From Streptococcus pneumoniae (GTDB lineage Bacteria; Bacillota; Bacilli; Lactobacillales; Streptococcaceae): DNA of 64,000 nt. The translations under genes were made by a program, and so were the position numbers. Where the stretch lies: assembly GCF_001457635.1 (NCBI RefSeq), contig NZ_LN831051.1, forward strand, positions 310,001-374,000, in the 5' to 3' direction. The notes below the pieces were generated by a model that worked only from the letters and a program-made list of their open reading frames with translations, ran no database searches and had not been told where the DNA came from. This document shows positions 1 to 10,163 of this stretch, one piece after another (position 1 is the first letter of the stretch; each line of letters starts with the position of its first letter).

Positions 1-141
1 TGCATATAAGCTCATCAAGGTGGCACTAGCCGGCGCTAGACCAAGGATAATCCCTCCTGCTAAAGTTAATAGCCAAAAGAAGGCTGTCGCAATCATCCCT
101 AAAAAGAAACGATTAAAGACAAAGTCTAAAAATCTACCCAT
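1..141 (-). CDS. YesL/DUF624-type membrane protein, N-terminal part
   Basis: The first 47 codons of a minus-strand gene are visible; the rest lies outside the window. The start is the ATG at 141-139. The peptide begins MGRFLDFVFNRFF and runs into a hydrophobic segment followed by ITLGLAPASAT-like residues, which is the typical opening of YesL/DUF624 small integral membrane proteins. In pneumococci such a gene usually sits beside a two-component system and carbohydrate genes; that context is not visible here. Assignment rests on the N-terminus only. Confidence 0.6.
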   Translation of the reverse strand, partial: MGRFLDFVFNRFFLGMIATAFFWLLTLAGGIILGLAPASATLMSLYA

Positions 142-275
142 GATATTCCCCTAAAAATAACTATGAAACCATTATATCATATTTCAAGCGTTTTCAAAAA
201 CTTCTAGTATCCATTTACAATCCCACCAAACCATGGTAAAATGAGAATTGTGAAAAAATTATCAGGAGACAATTC

Positions 276-845
276 ATGAAGAAATCTATCTTAACTACAC
301 TGCTTTTTGCAGTTCTTTACTTCCTCTGCATGGGGATTGGTGTCCTTTTGGGCAATCTCTTTGACCAAACTGGAAACATGTTTTATGCGCCTGCCTTTAC
401 TGCCCTTGTCGGCGGTAGCGTCTATATGATCCTAGTCGCAAAAGTTCCGCGCTTTGGAGCCATTACCACTATCGGCCTTGTCATTGCCTTCTTTTTCTTG
501 GGAACTAAACACGGTGCTGGTTCCTTCCTTCCTGGAATTATCTGTGGCCTCCTAGCAGATGAAGTAGCTCATTTAGGAAAATACAAGGACAAAACAAAGA
601 ACTTCCTTTCTTTCATTATTTTCGCCTTTAGTACAACAGGACCAATCTTGCTTATGTGGATTGCGCCCAAAGCCTATATGGCTACTCTTCTGGCAAGAGG
701 AAAATCCCAAGAATATATCGACCGTATCATGGTCGCTCCAAACCCTGGAACTGTCCTTCTATTTATCGCAAGTATTGTCATCGGAGCCCTAGTGGGTGCT
801 TTGATTGGACAAGCCTTGAGTAAAAAATTTGCACAGAAAATCTGA
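276..845 (+). CDS. Trep_Strep/MptD-type integral membrane protein (putative ECF substrate component)
   Basis: A 189-residue protein with about five hydrophobic segments (residues 8-26, 38-55, 60-78, 108-130, 158-182). It fits the streptococcal Trep_Strep/MptD family, which is regarded as the S component of energy-coupling-factor transporters; the substrate is unknown. The start follows a GGAGA ribosome site. It is a single gene convergent with the methionine operon, and a hairpin with a T run directly after the stop ends both transcripts. No ECF ATPase lies nearby, so it would share the genome's common ECF module. Confidence 0.7.
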   Translation: MKKSILTTLLFAVLYFLCMGIGVLLGNLFDQTGNMFYAPAFTALVGGSVYMILVAKVPRFGAITTIGLVIAFFFLGTKHGAGSFLPGIICGLLADEVAHLGKYKDKTKNFLSFIIFAFSTTGPILLMWIAPKAYMATLLARGKSQEYIDRIMVAPNPGTVLLFIASIVIGALVGALIGQALSKKFAQKI

Positions 846-851
846 TCAGTT

Positions 852-876
852 AAAAAGAGCCACGCGGCTCTTTTTT
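852..876. terminator. Bidirectional terminator between the MptD-type gene and metP
   Basis: The stem AAGAGCC/GGCTCTT has a CACGC-type loop, with A and T runs on both sides. It overlaps the metP stop codon and follows the + strand stop at 845, so it can terminate both convergent transcripts. Confidence 0.85.
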
Positions 877-1567
877 ATTTATGGCTCAATTTCTTAGTCA
901 AGAAATCTCCCAAGAATTGGATTGCAAAGATAATCAAAATGATAATAATGGTTGCCAAGATGGTCACATCGTGATTGTAGCGGTTAAATCCATAAGCGAT
1001 GGCTACGTTACCGATACCACCAGCTCCAACCGCACCGGCCATAGCTGTTTCCCCAACAAGGGAAATCAAGGTCACAGTCGTCACACGGATCAAATCTGGA
1101 AGACCTTCTGATAGGTAAACACCCACGATGTCCCAGAAAGTCGCTCCGCTCGCTTGAGCCGCCTCAATGACACCGCCATCCAATTCAGCCAAGACAACCT
1201 GCACCTGACGGGCAAAGAAGGCAAAGACTGCAAAAGAAAGTGGGACAAGGGCTGCATTTGGCCCGATACTTGTTTTAACAATCAAGTGAGAAAGTGGTGA
1301 CAAGATTGCCAAGAGGATGATAAAGGGAACCGCACGAAAAATTGAGGTAATTTTGTCTAAAATCCAGAATACGACTTTATTCTCCAAGACACCACCTGGC
1401 GCTGTCAAGACGAGAAAGAGACCTGCCACTAGCCCCAAGAAGCCTCCGATAATGAAGGAAAGAACTGTCATATAAAGAGTTAAGTAGATAGCCGTTCCCC
1501 AGCCTGCCTGACCAGCCCAACCCATCTTATAGACATTTGGTAAATAGGTTTGAATCAATGATTCCAT
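875..1567 (-). CDS. metP: Methionine ABC transporter permease
   Basis: A 230-residue MetI-type permease that should form the membrane channel for D/L-methionine uptake with MetN and MetQ. Five hydrophobic segments are visible, and the cytoplasmic EAA loop reads EAAQASGATFWDI, the site that docks on the ATPase. A conserved GAVGAGGIGN stretch near residue 180 is typical of methionine permeases. The start lies one base after the metN stop, so the two are cotranscribed. Length is normal for the family. Confidence 0.93.
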   Translation of the reverse strand: MESLIQTYLPNVYKMGWAGQAGWGTAIYLTLYMTVLSFIIGGFLGLVAGLFLVLTAPGGVLENKVVFWILDKITSIFRAVPFIILLAILSPLSHLIVKTSIGPNAALVPLSFAVFAFFARQVQVVLAELDGGVIEAAQASGATFWDIVGVYLSEGLPDLIRVTTVTLISLVGETAMAGAVGAGGIGNVAIAYGFNRYNHDVTILATIIIILIIFAIQFLGDFLTKKLSHK

Positions 1568-1568
1568 C

Positions 1569-2630
1569 TTACTGTACTCCCTTCAATACTTTTAGTTGTA
1601 CACCTGCTTGACGAATGGCTTCTTGGGCACCTGCCAACGCTGCTTTTTCACCTGACAAAACCACCACCAATTCTCCAACAGGAGTACCATCGAGAATTTC
1701 GATATTCCCATAGAGAATATTAGCCATTACTTGGTAATGCTTGTACAATTCATTCAAAAGTGGCTCGTCTGTTGAAGCTCCAGCGTACTTGAGTTGCACC
1801 AAGAGACTGTTTTCAGACAAGTGTTCCACGATTTCTTGCTTCTCGATTTTGACCATGGCTTCGTCAATACCTGTAGCTGTTGAGATAAAGTCTTGAGTCA
1901 AAGGTTGTTTAGGGTTTGAGAAGATTTCAAGCACACTACCCTCTTCAATCAAATGCCCATCCTGCATAACTGCAACACGGTTGGCAATGTCTTTGACAAT
2001 CTGCATTTCATGCGTAATCAAGACAACAGTCAAGCCTAATTTTTGGTTCAAATCTTGCAACAAGGCCAAAATCTGCTTGGTTGTCTTAGGGTCAAGGGCA
2101 GAAGTTGACTCGTCTGAAATCAAGATTTTTGGATCATTGGCCAAGGCACGCGCAATTGCCACACGCTGTTTTTGCCCTCCAGATAATTGTGAAGGGTAGT
2201 TTTCAGCACGATCTGCCAAACCAACCAAGTCCAACAACTTAGCTACTTTAGCCTTCTTTTCTTCCTTGCTGAGTCCAGAGTGTTTAAGGGCAAAGGCTAC
2301 ATTCTCCTCTGCTGTCTTTTGGCTCATCAGGTTAAAATGCTGGAAAATCATCCCGATATCTTGACGTTTACGACGCAACTGCTCTGCCGTCAAGGTGACC
2401 TTACCATCAAAAATCACATCGTCGTCAATGGTAATTTTCCCTGCAGATGGTTTTTGCAAGAGGTTAATCACCCGTACAAGGGTTGATTTTCCTGCTCCAG
2501 AATATCCAACGATTCCGTAGATATCCCCTTCTTGGATGTGAATGGTCACATCCTTAACCGCTGTAATGGTTCTCTTCTTTTGGTGAAAAGTCACATCGAT
2601 CTGATCTAACTTGATAATATCTCTACTCAT
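1569..2630 (-). CDS. metN: Methionine ABC transporter ATP-binding protein
   Basis: A 353-residue ATPase. Walker A is GYSGAGKST near residue 41, the signature is LSGGQKQR, and Walker B ends in ISDE. The C-terminal 90 residues form the ACT-like NIL domain that senses methionine and causes trans-inhibition in MetN proteins. The start overlaps the end of the upstream M20 peptidase by 8 bases, which indicates translational coupling. Cotranscription with metP and metQ under the MET-box makes the substrate assignment firm. Confidence 0.95.
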   Translation of the reverse strand: MSRDIIKLDQIDVTFHQKKRTITAVKDVTIHIQEGDIYGIVGYSGAGKSTLVRVINLLQKPSAGKITIDDDVIFDGKVTLTAEQLRRKRQDIGMIFQHFNLMSQKTAEENVAFALKHSGLSKEEKKAKVAKLLDLVGLADRAENYPSQLSGGQKQRVAIARALANDPKILISDESTSALDPKTTKQILALLQDLNQKLGLTVVLITHEMQIVKDIANRVAVMQDGHLIEEGSVLEIFSNPKQPLTQDFISTATGIDEAMVKIEKQEIVEHLSENSLLVQLKYAGASTDEPLLNELYKHYQVMANILYGNIEILDGTPVGELVVVLSGEKAALAGAQEAIRQAGVQLKVLKGVQ

Positions 2631-3996
2631 AGCTTCTAATCAGCTCCTCTACTAATTCGATATGGGTGTAATAATCAGCGATTCGCACATTTTCATCTCC
2701 ACCGTGGTCTCGGCTATTGGCATTTCCTAGACCGAATGCAACCATTGGTACCTCTAGGGCATCAAAGACCGTATGCATAGGTCCTGTCCCCGCTGTCGTC
2801 GGCAAGACTGAAACACCCTGTGGATAGAATTTCTTGGCCAACTCGATCACATTGAGAATGGCTGGTGCGCTCATATCGCTTCGATAGCTCATCTCTCCCA
2901 AGGTATAGTATAATTCTACCTTATCAAAGCCATTTTTGTCTAGTTGTTTCCGAATTTTTTCCAGAACATCATGCGGTTCTAGGCCCGGAACCAGACGAAC
3001 CTCTAGCTTTGCACTGGCTTCTGCAGGTAAAATAGTCTTAACACCCTGACCTTGATAACCAGACTGGATTCCTTCGATATTAAGCGCTGGCTCGAAAAAG
3101 AAACGTTTTAGAAAGGCCATCCGCTCCTCCTGTAAGAGAGGCAACTCCAATCCATAAATCCGACTAACTTCCTCTGGGTTTCGTTGACCATAAGTTTCTA
3201 GCAAGGCCATTTCTCGTTCATTGGGCTCTTGTACTTCTTCGTACAAGCCTTCAACCAAGATACGGCCATCCGCAGCACGAAGAGACTGTAAGGCTTGGAG
3301 GAGATACCAAGGAGCTGATTCCACAACACCACCATAACTCGAGTGGATATCCACATCAGCGCTTTTTACCTTGGCATCAAAGGTCACAATTCCCTTATTG
3401 CCACCAGAAATTTCCAGCTGTTCCAAGGCATTTTTGGTCCCTTGTTCCCAGACCAACAAATCCGCCCCACAGAGTTTGTCTGCATGCTTTTCCAAATACT
3501 TATCTAGGTCTGTTGAAGCCGATTCCTCCGCTCCCTCCATGATAAAGCTGATATTGACAGGTAAATCATCATGGTGCTGCATATATTTTCTCAAAGCACT
3601 CAAGCGAGCTGTGATATGACCCTTGTCGTCATCAACCCCACGCCCATACATGAAGCCATTGCGGACCGAAAGCGTAAAAGGATCCTCTGTCCAGACCTGA
3701 TCCCCATCCGCTGGCACAGTGTCATAGTGGTTATAGAAAATCAAGGTCTTGGCATCTGGACGCGAACTCTTGAAATGTGCCATGACAAAGGGCGCTGTAT
3801 AGCTCTCATCAATCTCCACTTCAGCTCCAACACGCTTGAAAATCTCACCCAGATAGTTTGCGACTTCCTTGAGTCCAACCTGCTGGGCAAAGACTGATTT
3901 CTTAGAAATCAAGGTACGCAAAACCTCAAAATAATGCTGGGCTACATGATCCTTTTCAAATTTTTCAATCTGTTCTTGTTCGCTAGGAAAAAACAT
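2623..3996 (-). CDS. M20-family metallopeptidase (dipeptidase-like) in the methionine operon
   Basis: A 457-residue M20 peptidase. Metal ligands are visible as NHYDTVP (His and Asp), GVDDDKG (bridging Asp) and EGAEES (catalytic and ligand Glu), with a final His in the DHGGDEN stretch near the C-terminus. A dimerisation domain separates the two halves of the catalytic domain. There is no signal peptide, so it is cytoplasmic. Lying between metQ and metN, it may free methionine or another amino acid from imported peptides or N-acyl forms; this role is inferred from context. Length is full. Confidence 0.88.
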   Translation of the reverse strand: MFFPSEQEQIEKFEKDHVAQHYFEVLRTLISKKSVFAQQVGLKEVANYLGEIFKRVGAEVEIDESYTAPFVMAHFKSSRPDAKTLIFYNHYDTVPADGDQVWTEDPFTLSVRNGFMYGRGVDDDKGHITARLSALRKYMQHHDDLPVNISFIMEGAEESASTDLDKYLEKHADKLCGADLLVWEQGTKNALEQLEISGGNKGIVTFDAKVKSADVDIHSSYGGVVESAPWYLLQALQSLRAADGRILVEGLYEEVQEPNEREMALLETYGQRNPEEVSRIYGLELPLLQEERMAFLKRFFFEPALNIEGIQSGYQGQGVKTILPAEASAKLEVRLVPGLEPHDVLEKIRKQLDKNGFDKVELYYTLGEMSYRSDMSAPAILNVIELAKKFYPQGVSVLPTTAGTGPMHTVFDALEVPMVAFGLGNANSRDHGGDENVRIADYYTHIELVEELIRSYE

Positions 3997-4052
3997 ATTC
4001 TCTCTACCTTTCTATGAACGAATAGTCTTCTTTACAATCTATACTCTATACA

Positions 4053-4084
4053 AAAGCAAGAGGTGGAATTTTCTCTCCCACCTC
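4053..4084 (-). terminator. Hairpin between metQ and the M20 gene
   Basis: GAGGTGG pairs with CCACCTC around a loop of about 11 bases, and on the minus strand a short T-rich stretch follows. It sits between metQ and the downstream genes, so it may be a partial terminator that lowers transport-subunit expression relative to the binding protein. Confidence 0.45.
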
Positions 4085-4095
4085 CCTGTTTCTTA

Positions 4096-4950
4096 TTACC
4101 AAACTGGTTGATCCAAACCATCTGATGATTCTTCGATAACTTTTTTCACGTCATCTGTGTGGTAAGCTGCGATTACTTTCTTGATAGCATCAGCCTTAGG
4201 TGATGTTTCCCAATCTTTTTTCGCAACAATGATGTTGTACCATTGTTTTGAGTTTTCATCAGCTTGTTCTTTGAAAAGTGCTTTCTTGTAGTCCAATTTT
4301 GCTTCTGTAACGAAGGTATTGTTTACAACGGCAGCGTCAACTGATGACAATGAACGAGCTGTTTGGCTAGCGTCCAATTCAGTGATTTTCAAGTTCTTTG
4401 GATTTTCTTTGATGTTGGCAACTGTTGCAAGAGCAGTTCCAGAAACATCCAATTTAATCAAGCCAGCTGATTGAAGCAAGTAAAGCGCACGGCTTTCGTT
4501 TGTAGCGTCATTCGGTACAGCGATTTCTCCGTTTGCTGGGATGTCTTCTACTTTAGTGTACTTGTTGGCACTTCCATTCAAACCTGAGTAAAGGCGGATT
4601 GGAGAGATGTAAGTATCTCCAATCGCTACAAGGTCTTTTCCGTTTTCTTTGTTCCAGTTATTCAAGAAGTTATAGTGTTGGAAAGCGTTCAAATCTACTT
4701 CGCCATCAGCAGTTGCTTTGTTTGGTTGTGAATAGTCTGTGAACTCTGTAAATTCCAAGGTAATTCCGTCTTTTTTAACCAATTCTTGGATTTTGTCCCA
4801 ACGTTTTTCTTCAGAACCGCTACGGTTAACAGTTGCGATTTTGATAGTTGTTGCATTGTCTGCTTTCTTTTCTGAGTTTCCGCAAGCTGCAAGAGCCAAA
4901 CCTGCGACTGTAGCAAGGGCTGCTAGACCAAGCCATTTTTTGATTTTCAT
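4096..4950 (-). CDS. metQ: Methionine-binding lipoprotein
   Basis: A 284-residue NlpA/MetQ-family substrate-binding lipoprotein. The signal peptide ends in a lipobox ALAAC near residue 22, followed by an Asn/Ser-rich linker. The mature part contains family features such as DGEVDLNAFQHYNF and VVNNTFV. It should capture methionine on the outer membrane face and deliver it to MetNP. It is the first gene of the operon and lies about 80 bases downstream of an exact MET-box, consistent with repression when methionine is plentiful. Confidence 0.95.
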   Translation of the reverse strand: MKIKKWLGLAALATVAGLALAACGNSEKKADNATTIKIATVNRSGSEEKRWDKIQELVKKDGITLEFTEFTDYSQPNKATADGEVDLNAFQHYNFLNNWNKENGKDLVAIGDTYISPIRLYSGLNGSANKYTKVEDIPANGEIAVPNDATNESRALYLLQSAGLIKLDVSGTALATVANIKENPKNLKITELDASQTARSLSSVDAAVVNNTFVTEAKLDYKKALFKEQADENSKQWYNIIVAKKDWETSPKADAIKKVIAAYHTDDVKKVIEESSDGLDQPVW

Positions 4951-5032
4951 GATTCTTTCTCCTTAAAAATAATACCGTACTAGTATCTCACAATTTGTTT
5001 GATTTCACAAATTGTTATTAGATAGTCAGATA

Positions 5033-5049
5033 TATAGTTTAAAACTATA
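5033..5049 (-). promoter_or_regulatory. MET-box (MtaR/MetR-type operator) upstream of metQ
   Basis: TATAGTTTAAAACTATA is an exact match to the streptococcal MET-box TATAGTTTnAAACTATA bound by the LysR regulator MtaR/MetR. The palindrome extends one further base on each side. It is 84 bases upstream of the metQ start. Confidence 0.85.
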
Positions 5050-5054
5050 TCCCT

Positions 5055-5084
5055 AAAAACTGAGAAACCACCCACCTTACTCAG
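5055..5084 (-). terminator. Probable terminator of the 5104-5934 lipoprotein gene
   Basis: On the minus strand CTGAG pairs with CTCAG around a G-rich loop, followed by TTTTTAG. It lies 20 bases after the stop codon. The stem is short, so confidence is limited. Confidence 0.4.
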
Positions 5085-5103
5085 AATGGATGATTTCAAG
5101 AAA

Positions 5104-5967
<864 letters not shown>

Positions 5968-6037
5968 TTAACAGAAAAAGAGCATTTACGCCATTATATG
6001 ATATCTATCTCTGTGATAAGTTTTTTTTATGGGTAAT

Positions 6038-6691
6038 TTAAAAGACCAAACGCAAGATGGCAATCAAGACCACTCCAAAGAGAACTGTTCCGACTAGATT
6101 GCGGTAGCGAAAGGCTACCCAAGCTGTTGGAAAGACGGCTAAGAAGTCTAGCCATTTAATTTGAGGAAGGCTCCCAACCTTACCTGTCACTACGCTTGAA
6201 AGAATCAAGGCAAAGATTTCTGGATTTGGTAGCAGGCCACCCAGAGCCGTTCCGACTACTGTCCCCACAAACCAAGCCACATAGCTGTTAAGATTGTTTC
6301 CGTGCATCCACATAGGATTTACCTTGTCTGTATGGGCCAATTCACCCATCAAAACGCCATAGGTCTCATCTGTCAAGATACTAGACATACCGATATTGTA
6401 CCAAAGACTGGTATGACGGAAATAAGTCGATGCGTGTAAACTCAACAAAAAGAGACGCAAGTTGATTAGAAAAACCGTCATAGCAATAGCTGCCACAGGA
6501 GCTTGAACCACAATCAGTGCCAACATGGCAAACTGGGCACTCCCAGCATAAACAAAGAGACTCATCAAGCCCATCTCAACAGGTGTCACATAGGGCGCAC
6601 CGATAGTCCCACAGGCCAGGCCGATACTGACATAGCCAAGAGCCGTTGGCATGGCTGCCTGCGCCCCCTCCTAAAATCCTTTTTCTTTCAT
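6038..6691 (-). pseudogene. azlC: AzlC-like branched-chain amino acid exporter, early stop codon
   Basis: A well-placed start (ATG at 6691, behind GAGGAGAAAG) opens MKEKGF and then meets TAG at 6673-6671. The same frame continues as EGAQAAMPTALGYVSIGLA and runs on for a full AzlC-type membrane protein with about five segments. An internal ATG at 6652 could restart a 204-residue product, but its distance from a ribosome site is poor. No azlD partner follows, so export activity is doubtful. The stop could also be a sequencing error. Confidence 0.75.
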
Positions 6692-6714
6692 CTTTCTCCT
6701 CATATTGTCTTAAT

Positions 6715-6866
6715 AATACTCAATGAAAATCAAAGAGCAAACTAGGAAACTAGCCGCAGGTTGCTCAAAACACCGTTTTGAGGTTGTGGATAGAACTGAC
6801 GAAGTCAGTAACCGTACTACGGCAAGGTGAAGCTGACGTGGTTTGAAGAGAGTTTCGAAGAGTATA
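6715..6866 (+). repeat. BOX element
   Basis: It begins with the boxA signature ACTCAATGAAAATCAAAGAG and ends with boxC CGAAGAGTATAAG. One short boxB-like unit (TTTTGAGGTTG, CTGACGAAGTCAG) lies between. This is the standard pneumococcal BOX layout. Confidence 0.92.
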
Positions 6867-6905
6867 AGTAGACTGAAAAGAATCCAGCCATAGCATGGAC
6901 TATTA

Positions 6906-7012
6906 TATAGCAGATTGAAATAAGATATGAACAAATCGATTGGGAAAGTAAAATTAATTTCTATAAATGTTTTAGCAATTGTTTCGTACTATTTTAGATT
7001 CAGTCTACTATA
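6906..7012 (+). repeat. RUP element (107 bp)
   Basis: The element has terminal inverted ends (TATAGCAGATTGAA at the left, TTCAGTCTACTATA at the right) and is exactly 107 bases long, the known RUP size. It closely matches the second copy at 34938-35044. It directly follows a BOX. Together they fill the gap between azlC and the exporter gene; nothing coding is seen in 6692-7055. Confidence 0.88.
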
Positions 7013-7055
7013 ACACATTCAGAAAAGAGAAAAAAGTCTGTTGATTTTGACCATC

Positions 7056-7079
7056 ATAAAAAGACTGGCAATCCAGTCT
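7056..7079 (-). terminator. Terminator of the VP1 operon
   Basis: AGACTGG pairs with CCAGTCT around a 4-base loop, followed on the minus strand by TTTTTATG. It lies 27 bases after the stop of the MFS gene. Confidence 0.78.
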
Positions 7080-7105
7080 CAAACATATATTATAGAAATT
7101 CTCCA

Positions 7106-8332
7106 CTAAATACTTTCACGAATATTCAGAAGCATAACAAAGGCAACTAGAAGAAATAGCAATAAAACAAAGCTAACTGCCAGAGTTCCAAAGCTAGTAG
7201 CAATGGTTACCAAAGATATTGTAAATAAGCTAGGTAAAACAACCGTAATGGCACTGATAGAAGATTGAACTGCTCCCATTGACTCCTCAGGTATTTGTTT
7301 AAAGACGAGTTCTTGCAATCTAGGAGAGAGAACACCTGCGAAAAAGGCATCCAAGGTACTAAAGATGAGAATCCAGTCAAAACGAACTGTGGCAAATCCT
7401 ACTAGAAGAAGCAACTGGATGACAAGTGAGGCATAGAGAGCTGTTTTTATGGAAATGGTATGTTGCAGATAGCCACTTACAAGGCTTCCGACAATCAGGG
7501 CTGACAGTTCAAAAGTGGATAGCAAGGCAAGAGATTGACCTGTTTGTAAATTCAAAAAGGGTTGATTCCTCAAAAATAGAGTAGAGACAGGAACTGTAAC
7601 ATTTATCACTGCTTGACTAGTAGAGATAATAAACAAAACCAAGAGCACCTTATTCATATTCCATATCAATTTCGATGATTGGAGCAAATGCTGGCAAAAG
7701 GATTTTACAGAGAGTCCTTCTTGATAGCTAATCGTTTTTTCTACTTTCAAGAGGTCAGTTTTTATGAAGAGGATACCTAAAAATGCGATTAAAAAGGTAA
7801 GAGCGTTCAGTAAGGAAATAAACTGGATGGATAGAATACCTAGTAAGACTCCTCCTAGGATATTACTGATTGTTTTCACTAAACTAACAGTTGACTGTTT
7901 AAATCCAATAGCTTCTGCCAGATGATCTTGCCCAATAATTCTAATGAAAATCGGAGTGAGCATGGCGCCTGAAAAATAACTCAATGTGTCAGACAAGAGG
8001 TTAATCAGACAAATAAAGGTTACTAGCAACAAGGAAAAAGACTGCCCTGAAAGCGATAGGGACACTATAGAGTAAAGCAAAAATTTTGTAAAACTAATGA
8101 CTGTGTATTTCAAGACACGATGATGTTGAAAATCCGCCAAAACTCCCAGAAAGATTTGTAGAACTTGGGGAAGGGTTTCTGAAATCGTGATAAGTAAAAT
8201 CGCCAAAGGGGCAAAAGACGCATCTGCCACATAATTCAGGAAGGCCAGATAAAAAATCGTATCCCCAAGCGTTGAAATCCACTGGTTGATAGTTAATTGC
8301 CTAAAATCTCTATTTTGAAGAAATACTTTCAT
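7106..8332 (-). CDS. MFS transporter of the VP1 operon
   Basis: A 408-residue major facilitator with about twelve hydrophobic segments. The loop after segment 2 reads GVLADFQHHRVLKYT, resembling the MFS motif A region of macrolide-efflux-type (MefA-like) exporters. It is the last gene of the operon that begins with the double-glycine peptide at 10013. It could export a peptide, a modified product or a toxic by-product; the substrate is unknown. Expression probably follows the Rgg/SHP-controlled promoter upstream of the peptide gene. Confidence 0.75.
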   Translation of the reverse strand: MKVFLQNRDFRQLTINQWISTLGDTIFYLAFLNYVADASFAPLAILLITISETLPQVLQIFLGVLADFQHHRVLKYTVISFTKFLLYSIVSLSLSGQSFSLLLVTFICLINLLSDTLSYFSGAMLTPIFIRIIGQDHLAEAIGFKQSTVSLVKTISNILGGVLLGILSIQFISLLNALTFLIAFLGILFIKTDLLKVEKTISYQEGLSVKSFCQHLLQSSKLIWNMNKVLLVLFIISTSQAVINVTVPVSTLFLRNQPFLNLQTGQSLALLSTFELSALIVGSLVSGYLQHTISIKTALYASLVIQLLLLVGFATVRFDWILIFSTLDAFFAGVLSPRLQELVFKQIPEESMGAVQSSISAITVVLPSLFTISLVTIATSFGTLAVSFVLLLFLLVAFVMLLNIRESI

Positions 8333-8403
8333 TACAACTCCTTTTTAAATTCAAATGGGAATCTTTCCCCAAGAATAGACCGCGATACTACTAACAACCA
8401 AAA

Positions 8404-9069
8404 TTACAGTAACATCAAAAGCTGACCAATACCATTGTAGACTATATGCAGTCCAATAGGCCAATAAATTGACTTTGTCATTCTAAATAAGACTGCAAAT
8501 ATAAGACCTCCACCCATATAGAAGACAAAGTCTGTCAAGACCCAACCGTGATTACTAATGTGCGAGACCCCAAATAAAACAGCGGAACCAAGTACATCTA
8601 GCCCCCATTTCTTTCCTTTTTCCAGAGCAGTCATCACTAATCCACGATAAATCATGTCTTCAAAAATGGGACCTGCAATCACAGGATAAAAAAAATACAT
8701 CAAAAATGCCGTAGCTCCTGTAAAAGTAGGAGCAGCATGTTGATAAGAAATTTCATTTCGAGTAGGTGGGAAAAGAAAAAAGGTGACAAAATTCCAAGCA
8801 ACAAAAGCAAGCAGAGCTAGGAAGGAATAGAAAAGATAGGATCCTTTAAACTTTCTACTATTGATTTTCTGCCATTTCCCCGACCAAATCATAGCAATAA
8901 GAGCAAATAAAACCACAAGAAAATTCAACATCATATCCGACAGATAATAGGCAAAGTCAGATAGCCCAGCAACAAGGTCGCTGCGTAAAACTAAAACACT
9001 GAACTTCTGGTCAGCAATAACTAGTAGAAAAACTATAATAAAGTAGCGGTGTGAGATTATCTTTTTCAT
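8404..9069 (-). CDS. CPBP (CAAX-like) membrane metalloprotease, second copy
   Basis: A 221-residue protein with six to eight membrane segments. The family motifs are visible: EDMIYRG near residue 136 (a variant of EExxxR with Glu-Asp), FGVSHISNHG (FxxxH) and HIVYNG. CPBP proteases near bacteriocin-like peptides are thought to process peptides or protect the producer. It lies 11 bases downstream of a related gene, and both follow the VP1-like peptide. The two copies share layout but differ widely in sequence, so they are an old duplication or separate recruits. Confidence 0.8.
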   Translation of the reverse strand: MKKIISHRYFIIVFLLVIADQKFSVLVLRSDLVAGLSDFAYYLSDMMLNFLVVLFALIAMIWSGKWQKINSRKFKGSYLFYSFLALLAFVAWNFVTFFLFPPTRNEISYQHAAPTFTGATAFLMYFFYPVIAGPIFEDMIYRGLVMTALEKGKKWGLDVLGSAVLFGVSHISNHGWVLTDFVFYMGGGLIFAVLFRMTKSIYWPIGLHIVYNGIGQLLMLL

Positions 9070-9080
9070 ATATCACCTTT

Positions 9081-9758
9081 CTAATATCCAAATACCAATA
9101 AAGTAACAATGAGTAAGAAGCTATTCCATGAAGCATGCAGAGCTATAGCCCAATAGATGGATCGGGTGTAGCGAAACATCATACAAAATATCAAGCCCAT
9201 TCCAAAATACTTTATGAAATCTGTCGTTATCCAACCATACTGCAAAACATGCATAGCGCCAAATATGGCAGCGGAAACAAGAACATCAAGATAGTATCTA
9301 TTAACTTTAGATAAACTTGTCATCAAAAGACCACGACAAACAACCTCTTCTGATACAGGTGCGATAATACTAGTATAAAGTATTCGCGTAACAAAATAGC
9401 TAATTCCTGTTAAACTGGTGGCTACTTCTACGACTGTACTTCCATTCTGGGTACGAGGAAAGATATAGGTTGTTAGATTTGCCCACACGAACAATAAGAA
9501 AAAAGAAAGAAGGAAAACACCCAGGTAAGACCAACGAAACTGGAAACGACCACACTCTTTCCAATGTTCACTTTTGACAAAAGCAATTGTAGCTATAGTT
9601 CCCAGAATAAGTACCAATAAAACTTGGAACACATAGTACATATTATCAGACAAAGCAACCATAAAATCTAAGTCTGATGTGACATTAAAAATGAGGTAAT
9701 AAGTCAAAATCAACAAGCCAGTTGCTAGGTGAAATTTCACTTCTTTCATTTTCTTCAT
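9081..9758 (-). CDS. CPBP (CAAX-like) membrane metalloprotease, first copy
   Basis: A 225-residue membrane protein. Its catalytic motifs are EEVVCRG (EExxxR), FGAMHVLQYG and HASWNS, all of them intact. Seven or so hydrophobic segments are visible. It starts 21 bases after the peptide gene stop and is followed by a second CPBP gene, so the three are cotranscribed. Processing, modification or immunity toward the peptide is inferred from position. No alternative family fits. Confidence 0.82.
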   Translation of the reverse strand: MKKMKEVKFHLATGLLILTYYLIFNVTSDLDFMVALSDNMYYVFQVLLVLILGTIATIAFVKSEHWKECGRFQFRWSYLGVFLLSFFLLFVWANLTTYIFPRTQNGSTVVEVATSLTGISYFVTRILYTSIIAPVSEEVVCRGLLMTSLSKVNRYYLDVLVSAAIFGAMHVLQYGWITTDFIKYFGMGLIFCMMFRYTRSIYWAIALHASWNSFLLIVTLLVFGY

Positions 9759-9779
9759 CCTATTATCTCCTATAAGAGC

Positions 9780-10013
9780 CTATCTTCTACGGCGGCCAAA
9801 CAATCCATCTGCTAAATCTATAGTCCAATCAAAAGCTCCACGATTAGGACTCATCCCTTGATTGCCCCAACCAGGGTAAATTCCTGGGACGCCCCAACCA
9901 GATATACCACTTCTTCCACCACCTCCCATAGAATTTACGAGGTTGCCTCCTCTAACATCTTGCAACTCAGCTTCTGTCAATTCCATTGTTTCTGCAAATT
10001 GTAAATTTAACAT
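9780..10013 (-). CDS. vp1: VP1-like double-glycine secreted peptide
   Basis: A 77-residue peptide. Residues 1-23 form a double-glycine leader ending in LQDVRGG. The mature part is rich in Gly, Trp and Pro (GGGGRSG, WGVPGIYPGWG) and ends in an Arg cluster. This matches the pneumococcal VP1 peptide described as an Rgg144/SHP144 target that promotes virulence and biofilm (from memory). Leader removal and export would need a ComA/BlpA-type transporter encoded elsewhere. The promoter 79 bases upstream carries an operator shared with the shp gene. Confidence 0.8.
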   Translation of the reverse strand: MLNLQFAETMELTEAELQDVRGGNLVNSMGGGGRSGISGWGVPGIYPGWGNQGMSPNRGAFDWTIDLADGLFGRRRR

Positions 10014-10091
10014 CTTTTACACTCCTTCAATTATCTTCATTTGTAAACCACTTCTGCGACCTAGGATTTGCTTCAAATGTTTTACAAGGAC

Positions 10092-10129
10092 AGTATAACA
10101 CGGAAATTGGCTTATTTTAGAAAATCGCA
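10092..10129 (-). promoter_or_regulatory. vp1 promoter with Rgg-type operator
   Basis: On the minus strand, TGCGATTTT (10129-10121), 23 bases, then the -10 box TATACT (10097-10092). The spacer contains TTTCCGTG just before the -10 box. The divergent shp promoter has the same nonamer at the same 23-base distance, which supports a shared regulator, most likely the neighbouring Rgg. Confidence 0.72.
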
Positions 10130-10163
10130 TATTTGATATTTTTTCTTATAGAAATTTCAGATT

